Below, piece after piece: positions 53,870-61,064 of a stretch of DNA of 64,000 bases. The DNA is from Spirulina subsalsa PCC 9445. Its GTDB lineage: Bacteria > Cyanobacteriota > Cyanobacteriia > Cyanobacteriales > Spirulinaceae. The DNA is taken from NCBI RefSeq assembly GCF_000314005.1, contig NZ_JH980292.1, positions 3,694,121 to 3,758,120 of the forward strand, read 5' to 3'. The translations under genes were made by a program, and so were the position numbers. The notes under the pieces were generated by a model, which saw only the letters and a program-made list of their open reading frames with translations, ran no database searches and was not told the DNA's origin. Within the stretch, counting starts at the first letter, position 1. Each line of letters starts with the position of its first letter.

Positions 53870-54422
53870 GTGAACTACCCCACCCTGCCTAGGCGCGAGG
53901 ATGGAGCTTCCTGATTCAATGGGAAGTGCTTTCTATACCGAAATATAGCGAGTCTTATCTTCCCTCCCCAGGCAGAAGTCCTAGTGCCTAAGACCCAATT
54001 TTTCTCTTGCAACACAGCCCTTTTTAGCTTGGTTTTCGCTTTGGGAGTTAGTGGTCAAGTCCATCCCCTCCCTGCAAGCGAGGAAGGGGAATTCCGCAAC
54101 ATTTTTGTTAAAATAATCCCAGACTAGAGGGTATTCCAGTCCTGCATTGACTCCAATGCTGTTGGCTTGGTCGAGCAACGTGGACTTGCAGCCCTTGGAC
54201 TGGGGGTCAAGCTGCCTGTAGAGGAAGAGGTTATTGCTACGCAACGCTTTGCGTTTGCTACGCAACGCTTCGCGAACGCGAAGCGTCACGAAGTGAACGC
54301 GAACGGGGATGTCCATAAAAAGACATCTAGAGCCTCCCGTAGAAGCACCGAAAGCCTCATAGTGATATGGGGAAGCCCGCACCGTACCCCTAGGGTCGGT
54401 GTCGGGAGGATGTCACGGCGCT
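53870..54422 (-). mobile_element. Possible decayed IS200/IS605-type element, second family
   Basis: On the complement the region runs from CGCCGTGACATCCTCCCGAC (hemB side) to a right-end-like hairpin GAAGCTCCATCC ... GGTGGGGTAGTTCAC (53870-53910). That hairpin is matched in the ccmL-ccmM spacer (33213-33247). A frame of 133 residues at 53981-54382 on the complement has no recognisable domain, and I regard it as a remnant or chance. The GCTACGCAACGCTT repeat is nested inside at 54232-54306. It ends 2 bp from the hemB stop codon. Confidence 0.4.
54232..54306 (+). repeat. GCTACGCAACGCTT palindromic repeat, second copy
   Basis: Related to 25737-25812: GCTACGCAACGCTTTGCG, GCTACGCAACGCTTCGCG and GAACGCGAAGCGTCACGAAG. 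It interrupts the relic at 53870-54422. Confidence 0.75.
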
Positions 54423-54424
54423 CT

Positions 54425-55408
54425 CTAATCCTTTAACCAACGTGCTGCATCTTTGGCGTGATAGGTCAAGATTAAATCAGCCCCAGACCGTTTAAAGGCG
54501 GTAAGGGTTTCTAGGACAATCTTCTGTTCATCCACCCAACCCTTTAAGGCCGCTGCTTTGACCATGGAATATTCCCCAGACACATTGTAGGCGGCGACAG
54601 GTAACTGGGTGATTTCCTTAACCCGCCAGATAATATCCATATAGGCTAAGGCCGGTTTGACCATTAACATATCGGCCCCTTCAGCGATGTCTAATTCTAC
54701 TTCCTTGAGGGCTTCGCGACCATTGGCGGGGTCCATTTGGTAGGTTCTGCGATCGCCAAATTGAGGAGCAGACTCCGCCGCATCTCGGAACGGCCCGTAA
54801 TAAGCTGAGGCATATTTCGCCGCATAGGACAAAATAGGCGTATCTTGGAATCCGGCCTCATCGAGTCCTTGACGAATCCCCTGCACAAAACCATCCATCA
54901 TGCCCGAGGGTGCAATAATATCCGCCCCTGCTTTAGCTTGGGAAACGGCGGTTTTCTTCAACAATTCCAACGTCGGATCATTTAGCACTCGTCCCGTCAA
55001 ATCGCCCACCTCTAAATAGCCACAGTGACCATGACTCGTGTATTCACAAAGGCAAGTATCTGCAATCACCACCAAATCCGGCACCGCTTCCTTAACCGCG
55101 GAGGCGGCCTTCTGGACAATGCCGCAATCATGCCAGGCTCCCGTTGCGTCGTCATCTTTGCTGTCGGGAATACCAAATAGAATAATGCTGGGAATGCCTA
55201 AATCATAGACCTCCTTGGCTTCCTCCACGATTTTATCCACCGACAACTGATAAACTCCGGGCATGGAAGTCACTTCCTTGGCAATACTGCTCCCCGGGAC
55301 GGCAAATAGGGGGTAAATTAAATCATTGACTGTGAGAAGATTTTCCTGCACCATCCGGCGAAGATTAGCCGTTTGCCGCAGACGACGAGGACGTTGGATA
55401 GGAAACAT
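54425..55408 (-). CDS. hemB: Delta-aminolevulinic acid dehydratase (porphobilinogen synthase)
   Basis: 327 residues. Zinc-type active-site motif [16 protein letters not shown] with three cysteines, then [16 protein letters not shown], the Schiff-base lysines in [17 protein letters not shown] and [14 protein letters not shown], and [15 protein letters not shown]. It joins two 5-aminolevulinate molecules to porphobilinogen for chlorophyll, haem and bilins. Length is normal. Transposon relics lie directly behind the stop. Confidence 0.97.
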   Translation of the reverse strand: MFPIQRPRRLRQTANLRRMVQENLLTVNDLIYPLFAVPGSSIAKEVTSMPGVYQLSVDKIVEEAKEVYDLGIPSIILFGIPDSKDDDATGAWHDCGIVQKAASAVKEAVPDLVVIADTCLCEYTSHGHCGYLEVGDLTGRVLNDPTLELLKKTAVSQAKAGADIIAPSGMMDGFVQGIRQGLDEAGFQDTPILSYAAKYASAYYGPFRDAAESAPQFGDRRTYQMDPANGREALKEVELDIAEGADMLMVKPALAYMDIIWRVKEITQLPVAAYNVSGEYSMVKAAALKGWVDEQKIVLETLTAFKRSGADLILTYHAKDAARWLKD

Positions 55409-55667
55409 AAGGTTTTGATCTAAAAAGTTTGTGTGAAAGTATCTGCTCCAAACAGTTTAAGGCGATCGCGTTCCCCCCTTTACTCCTAGCCGCCTGTTTT
55501 GTAATGTTTCGCAACACACCTCATAGGGGTTGACACTTCTTCTCCAGTCCATCATCATACTGATGGGGATATTGTGGTGCAATAGTCCAGAAACTTGGTC
55601 TTGTAGCACTTGGACAGGACGACAGCGCATCCCCAAAAGCTCAAAGCACCACCCGGCTCAAAACACT

Positions 55668-55946
55668 ATGTCAGATTGGCTAATCTTAGGAGTTGGACTC
55701 CTTTTAGGTCTATTCGTTTTCTTATTCATCTTCCGTATCGTCCTCACTTGGTATCCCCAAGCCGAAACGACCCGCTTTCCCTTTAACGTCGTCGTCCTAC
55801 CCACAGAACCCTTTTTAGCCCCCACTCGCAAAATCGTTCCCCCCCTAGGAGGAGTTGACATTTCTCCCATTTTATGGGTGGCGATTATCTCCCTCCTGCG
55901 GGAAATTTTAGTGGGACAACAGGGACTGCTACGAATGTTTTTGTAG
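55668..55946 (+). CDS. YggT family membrane protein
   Basis: 92 residues from ATG at 55668 (MSDWLILGVGLLLGLFVFLF); the open frame reaches 55530, but the added residues are non-homologous. Two membrane segments flank a conserved loop RIVLTWYPQAETTRFPFNVV and LTEPFLAPTRKIVPPLGGVD. Some YggT homologues affect thylakoid or cell-division organisation in cyanobacteria. The 259 bp upstream contain no gene. Confidence 0.88.
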   Translation: MSDWLILGVGLLLGLFVFLFIFRIVLTWYPQAETTRFPFNVVVLPTEPFLAPTRKIVPPLGGVDISPILWVAIISLLREILVGQQGLLRMFL

Positions 55947-56124
55947 CACCAGTGCTTTCTTCCTTGAGATTATTTCCTTGAAGTTCACAAGCCGTCAAAA
56001 GCCGATACAATAAGAGGCATGACCGAATGATAGCCCGCCAAAATCTGCCCCTCCCCCAATCCAGAGGAAAGGGCGAGGAGCAGCCCGGTCAACGTGACGC
56101 AATGTGATTTTTTTGCAGATTCCT

Positions 56125-56886
56125 ATGAATGATGATGGCCTTAATCCAGTGAACTGGGAGGATGATTTAGATAGTCCACTTGATGAACTTGACGCAATCA
56201 AAGAAGAAGCGGCACCAGATCCCGAGGAAATGTTACGCTTGTTATCCTCTGACGATACCTCTCAACGCATTGTAGCCGCCCGTGCCTTTAGTCAGATTCA
56301 GGATTCACGAGCGATTCCCCACCTCATGGAAGCTTTAACGGATATTTGTCCCTTAGTCCGTGTCAGTGCCGCCTATGGTTTAGGCCGTAATCCCAGCCCC
56401 GATGCAGTAGAGGCCTTAATTACTCAGTATTACCAAGATTGGAATGGTTATGTCCGCAAAGGAATTGTCTGGGCATTAGGCAACTGTTTAGATCGTCGCA
56501 CCTTGACTCCCCTCACCCAAGGCTTAAAAAGGGACATCTCTGCCGTGCGTCTCTGGGCAGCTAGTGCCTTAGCCCAGATGGCTAAGTTGGATTATGAGGT
56601 AATGATCGCTGCAATTCCCCCTTTAATTGAGGCACTCCGTCAAGATTCTGTAGCCGCTGTGCGCAGTAATTGCGCTTGGGCATTGGGGCAGTTGTGCCGG
56701 GAGTTACCCTCTAATGTGGTCTATGCGACGGCTATTGATGCTCTGTTAGAGTCTTTAGTTGAAGATTCTGATCTCGGGGTGCAGGAAGATGCTAAGGCGG
56801 CGTTGCTTAAAGTGGGAGATCCCCGAGGTTTGCAAATGATTGAGGAATTGGAGTTAGAAGGTTTAGTTCACTTCTTAAAAGATTGA
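56125..56886 (+). CDS. HEAT-repeat protein
   Basis: 253 residues from ATG at 56125; a GTG seven codons upstream is less likely. An acidic N-terminus (NWEDDLDSPLDELDAIKEE) precedes about five HEAT/PBS-type repeats (RIVAARAFSQIQDSRAIPHL, PLVRVSAAYGLGRNPSPDAV, GYVRKGIVWALGNC, AVRLWAASALAQM, AVRSNCAWALGQL). Such proteins act as binding scaffolds; some are phycobilin lyases, but I see no evidence for that here. Confidence 0.85.
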   Translation: MNDDGLNPVNWEDDLDSPLDELDAIKEEAAPDPEEMLRLLSSDDTSQRIVAARAFSQIQDSRAIPHLMEALTDICPLVRVSAAYGLGRNPSPDAVEALITQYYQDWNGYVRKGIVWALGNCLDRRTLTPLTQGLKRDISAVRLWAASALAQMAKLDYEVMIAAIPPLIEALRQDSVAAVRSNCAWALGQLCRELPSNVVYATAIDALLESLVEDSDLGVQEDAKAALLKVGDPRGLQMIEELELEGLVHFLKD

Positions 56887-56907
56887 TTGGCACTCCCCAC
56901 TCCTGCA

Positions 56908-57081
56908 TAGAATCTGCTGAATAAAACACCTACGCTAGACTCAGCAAGGGAACGGGGAACAGGGGGAATCGAAAAAAGGCAAGCCTTTTTTATTATTTAT
57001 CCCTACAACCTTGCAGTTTCTCGCTCCTAAACCGCTAAAAGCCCTAGTAGTAGTGCTTAGAGGGATATTCAGCAGACCCTA
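56908..57081 (+). mobile_element. MITE family 2, copy 5 (degenerate left end)
   Basis: 174 bp starting TAGAATCTGCTGAATAAAAC and ending GATATTCAGCAGACCCTA, with AAAAAGGCAAGCCTTTTTT inside. The left terminus is closer to the right-end type than in the other copies. Confidence 0.7.
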
Positions 57082-57365
57082 CGCTAGACTCAACAAAGCA
57101 ACGGGGAACAGGGAACAGATCATCCAAAACTCCCACAAGTGCCTATTCCCAACTCTCCGACTTATGCAGCAAATCCTAATCACTATTGCCTCTTGTCTAT
57201 TCCCTGTTTCCTCAAACTGATTAGCAAAGCTGATGAGCCATTGAAGCTCCCCACCCAGGAGGGGATGGGGCTTTCAACGCAACCTTGCTGTAAAACCAGC
57301 GAGTCACCCTACCCCTCGCTCGAAAGACGAGGGCTTGCGCGTCCCATGTTATTTTCGTCAAGGAT
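57082..57365. other. Intergenic region with a transposon-end-like hairpin
   Basis: No gene. At 57242-57280, TGAAGCTCCCCACCC ... GGGGATGGGGCTTTCAACGC is a hairpin similar in its arms to those at 33213-33247 and 53870-53910 (complement orientation). The remainder shows a partial heptad repeat (GGGGAACAGGGAACAG) only. Confidence 0.45.
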
Positions 57366-60300
57366 TCACTCTCCTATCTTTCGCCAATCCCCCGACGGAA
57401 TAAACGCCGACCAATAGTAAGGATGCCCATAGCGCTCACTCCCCAACATCCCCAACTGCACCCGACGCAGCGCCTCCCCTCGTCCCTCACCCCTCCCAAT
57501 CCGCCCATAATACTCCACCATAAAATCCCTCGTCCCCCCATCCGACACATTCCACAAACTCATCACCTGACTCTCGGACCCCGCCATCACCAGCGCCCGA
57601 CGCAATCCATACACCCCCTCCCCATTCTTCACCTCACCTATCCCCGTCTCACAAGCCGACAGCACCACCAACTGAGTCCCCCACAAATTCAACCCCGCCA
57701 CCTCCAACGCCGTTAAAACCCCATCCTCGCCCCCACTACGGCGTTCATTAAACCCCGCCAACGCCAAACCCGAACGCAACAGAGGATTCTCCACAATGCC
57801 CAGTGCAGAGAGAGATTGCCCCGATGGCACTGGTCTAGTGGGCGGTGTGGATTGTTCAATATCCGGCAAGAAAAAGCCATGAGTCGCCAAGTGGAGAATC
57901 CGGGGGGATGGAGTTTGTTTCACCACATTTTCCGTCGCCCCATTGCCCGTTAATATCACCCCATCGCGGAGTAAAGTGGCCAACACCTGACCCTCCTCAG
58001 CGGCACCCGGAAGAGAATCCACCCGCAATTGAGCTAAATCCATGGAACGTTTCGCCTCTCCCCGACTGGCGACTGTTTGTGAGGGATTGGCTTGGATATA
58101 ATCAGGATTCGCCAGAATCAGGGGCGGGTTTTGGCTGGGTGGAGTATATTGCAAACGGATTAAATCCCGTCCTGTGGTGAGGTAGGTAATGGAATAGTTC
58201 TCAACCAGATACTCTCCCTTTTCATCCACCAAAGCCGCAAAAGGTAGTAGGTTTAATTGTCCATCTGGGGAGATAAGTAATTGTTTAGTATTGCCCAATT
58301 GAGCGCGAATCGGCTCCATCAGGACTTTATCCAACTCCCGCGCTAGAGGCTTAACAGAAGCGTCTGGGGAACGAGTGCGAGTCGTGAGGGCGCGGTGGAC
58401 TCGCACCCTGAGCGCATCAATGGGTTTTGCTAATCCTAAGTCTACCCATCGGGGGTTTCCGGTGGATTGGAGCAGATAAGCCCCATAGTGAGGTTCTCCC
58501 CATCGTTCTCCCCGCCCTGCTTTGGGGTTAAAGGGTCGATAAACCACCAGTTCAATTAAAGCCGCATCACGGGGAATCAGGGCTTGAATGGCTTCGATGG
58601 TAACGGGTGCTGTTTGTAGGCGAAATTCTGCACTGTTGCGGGCGAGTTGGGATTCTAGGTCATTAGCTTGGGTTTCGAGTTGGGTCAGTTGTTGGCGATA
58701 TTGTTCTGGGGGGAGGTTTGCGGGAGGTTTGAAGGTGAGGGCGGCCAGTTGGGAACGGGTGTTCGTGAGGTTATCCAGGAGTTGTTGATTGGCTGGGGTG
58801 AGGTGTTGGCGCAGGGTTTGCAAGTTATCGGTAACGGCTTCTAGGATGCGTCCTTTACGACGGAGGAGGGTGGTGAGGGCAAGTTTTGCGGCGTCTGGGT
58901 CATTGGGGGCGCTTTGGAGGTGGAGGGAAATTGCTCTATCTGTTGTCCCAGAGAGGGTGTTCATATAATCTTGTTTCTGGGATTCTGACCCGGTAACAAT
59001 GATCGTGTTAAGGTTGTGTTCTTGAACTTCTAATGCTTGGCGAAGGAAGTTAACCGCACGAGTGACATCGCCTTGGGATTGGTACAATACCGCTAAGTTA
59101 TTTAAACTATTGGCTACATTCGGATGTTCTTGTCCTAATAAACGTTGATATATTTCTAAAGCCTGAATATACAGGGGTTCAGTTTCTGTGTATTTGCCTT
59201 GGGAGTGGTACAATCCTGCTAAGTTGTTGAGGCTAGTGGCTACATCAGGATGTTCTGTCCCTAATAGGCGTTGATTCATCTTTAAGGCTTCAATATACAA
59301 CGGTTCGGCTTCTGTGTATCTGCCTTGGGATTCGTACAATTCTGCCAAATTGTTGAGGCTAGTTGCTACAGAAGGATGTTCTTCTCCTAACAATCGTTTC
59401 TTCATCTCCAATGCTTGAAGGTAAAAGGGTTCAGCGTCTGTGTATCTCCCTTGGGAAAAGTACAATCCTGCCAAATTGTCAAGGCTAGTGGCTATATCAG
59501 GATGTTCTGTTCCGAACAGACGTTTCATCATCTCCAAGGCTTGAATATAGAGGGGTTCGGCTTCTGTGTATCTCCCTTGGGATTGGTACAATAATGCTAA
59601 ATTGTTGAGGCTGCTGGCCACATCAGGATGTTCTAATCCTAACAGTCGTTTCCTCATCTCTAAGGCTTGAATATGGAGGGGTTCGGCTTCTGTGTATCTC
59701 CCTTGGGAACGGTACAATCCTGCTAAGTTGTTGAGGCTAGTGGCCACATCAGGATGTTCTGTCCCTAATAGGCGTTGATTCATCTTTAAGGCTTCAATAT
59801 ACAACGGTTCGGCTTCTGCATATCTCCCTTGGAATTCGTACAATCCTGCTAAGTTGTTGAGGCCAGTGGCTACATCAGGATGTTCTGCTCCTAATAAGCG
59901 TTTCCTCATCTCCAAGGCTTGAAGATAGAGGGGTTCGGCTTCTGTGTATCTCCCTTGGGAACGGTACAATGCTGCCAAGTTGTTGAGGCTAGTGGCTACA
60001 TCAGGATGTTCTGTTCCTAATAGGCGTTGATTCATCTCTAAGGCTTGAATATAGAGGGGTTCGGCTTCTGTGTATCTCCCTTGGAAAAAGTACAATACTG
60101 CCAACTTGTTGAGGCTGATGGCTACATCAGGATGCTCTGCCCCTAACAGTCGTTTTCTCATCTCCAAGGCTTGAATGTAAAAGGGTTCGGCTTCTGTGTA
60201 TCTCCCTTGGGATTCGTACAATACTGCTAAGTTGTTGAGGCTAGTGGCTACATCAGGATGTTCTAATCCTAACAGTCGTTTTCTCATCTCCAAGGCTTGA

Positions 60301-60749
60301 ATGTAAAAGGGTTCGGCTTCTGTGTATCTCCCTTGGGATTCGTACAATACTGCCAAGTTGTTGAGGCTGATGGCTACATCAGGATGTTCTTGTCCCAATA
60401 GGCGTTTATACATCTCCAAGGCTTGAAGGTAGAGGGGTTCAGCTTCCGTGTATCTCCCTTGAGAATTATACAATGCGGCCAAGTTGTTGAGGCTTTGTGC
60501 GACATCAAGATGTTCTCTTCCTAAGACTTGCTGACGAAGGGCTAAGACTCTTTCAGCGAGGGGAATGGCTTCCTCATATTTCCCCGCTTGATAAAGTTCA
60601 ATCACTTGCTGATTCAGTGCTTCGGCTTCGGTGAGTCGGGAATCTTGAGGGATAGACTGAGTGGGGGGAGTTTGGGCGAGAAGTGGCGGAATAAAGCCGC
60701 CCCAGAGTCCTACTGTTGCTAGAAATCCTAACCAGATGCTGGGTTTCAT
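57366..60749 (-). CDS. Exported TPR-CHAT protein
   Basis: 1127 residues from ATG at 60749, supported by AAGGAGGGAGCA upstream. The open frame extends 25 residues further without likeness. A signal peptide (PSIWLGFLATVGLWGGFIPPLLAQ) leads to about 13 kinesin-light-chain-type 42-residue TPRs (SLNNLAALYNSQGRYTEAEP; about 55-590). After a helical linker comes a C-terminal CHAT domain (about 790-1127) with H957 (ILHLATHGFF) and C1033 (VVLSACETGIG). CHAT proteins are caspase-like; the TPRs likely bind a partner or substrate. It is highly similar to the next gene, especially in the last 100 residues. Confidence 0.92.
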   Translation of the reverse strand: MKPSIWLGFLATVGLWGGFIPPLLAQTPPTQSIPQDSRLTEAEALNQQVIELYQAGKYEEAIPLAERVLALRQQVLGREHLDVAQSLNNLAALYNSQGRYTEAEPLYLQALEMYKRLLGQEHPDVAISLNNLAVLYESQGRYTEAEPFYIQALEMRKRLLGLEHPDVATSLNNLAVLYESQGRYTEAEPFYIQALEMRKRLLGAEHPDVAISLNKLAVLYFFQGRYTEAEPLYIQALEMNQRLLGTEHPDVATSLNNLAALYRSQGRYTEAEPLYLQALEMRKRLLGAEHPDVATGLNNLAGLYEFQGRYAEAEPLYIEALKMNQRLLGTEHPDVATSLNNLAGLYRSQGRYTEAEPLHIQALEMRKRLLGLEHPDVASSLNNLALLYQSQGRYTEAEPLYIQALEMMKRLFGTEHPDIATSLDNLAGLYFSQGRYTDAEPFYLQALEMKKRLLGEEHPSVATSLNNLAELYESQGRYTEAEPLYIEALKMNQRLLGTEHPDVATSLNNLAGLYHSQGKYTETEPLYIQALEIYQRLLGQEHPNVANSLNNLAVLYQSQGDVTRAVNFLRQALEVQEHNLNTIIVTGSESQKQDYMNTLSGTTDRAISLHLQSAPNDPDAAKLALTTLLRRKGRILEAVTDNLQTLRQHLTPANQQLLDNLTNTRSQLAALTFKPPANLPPEQYRQQLTQLETQANDLESQLARNSAEFRLQTAPVTIEAIQALIPRDAALIELVVYRPFNPKAGRGERWGEPHYGAYLLQSTGNPRWVDLGLAKPIDALRVRVHRALTTRTRSPDASVKPLARELDKVLMEPIRAQLGNTKQLLISPDGQLNLLPFAALVDEKGEYLVENYSITYLTTGRDLIRLQYTPPSQNPPLILANPDYIQANPSQTVASRGEAKRSMDLAQLRVDSLPGAAEEGQVLATLLRDGVILTGNGATENVVKQTPSPRILHLATHGFFLPDIEQSTPPTRPVPSGQSLSALGIVENPLLRSGLALAGFNERRSGGEDGVLTALEVAGLNLWGTQLVVLSACETGIGEVKNGEGVYGLRRALVMAGSESQVMSLWNVSDGGTRDFMVEYYGRIGRGEGRGEALRRVQLGMLGSERYGHPYYWSAFIPSGDWRKIGE

Positions 60750-61064
60750 TGCTCCCTCCTTGATTCGATGCTCGCTCAAACATCGCCTTAAGTATGGCAA
60801 CTCTACTCTGAAATGTCGAGACAATTCTTGATTATTTTTGTTAAATTTATGAAAATTTGGGAGGAATATTTAAACATTGATTGACCTTTATTTACTCTGC
60901 TTAATCCATTTTTGCGTTGAAAAAATGACGAATTTTGTGACAGAAATGTGTAAAATTTAATTCAACTGTTGTTCTAGGAGTGTGTAGAGTGCGTCAGACC
61001 AATTAACTGGTGGGAGAAACAGTCATCTTACAGTTATTTTAATGACTGACGCACGGTTCACGGT
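60750..61064. promoter_or_regulatory. Spacer between the two TPR-CHAT genes
   Basis: 315 bp, A/T-rich. An inverted repeat GTGCGTCAG (60989-60997) and CTGACGCAC (61046-61054) lies next to the end of the upstream paralogue and may terminate it. The remaining part is the likely promoter region of the gene at 57366-60749. Confidence 0.45.

Noticed and set aside
53981..54382. 133-residue ORF between tRNA-Val and hemB
   Set aside because: It includes the nested palindromic repeat and lies in a decayed element; no recognisable domain.
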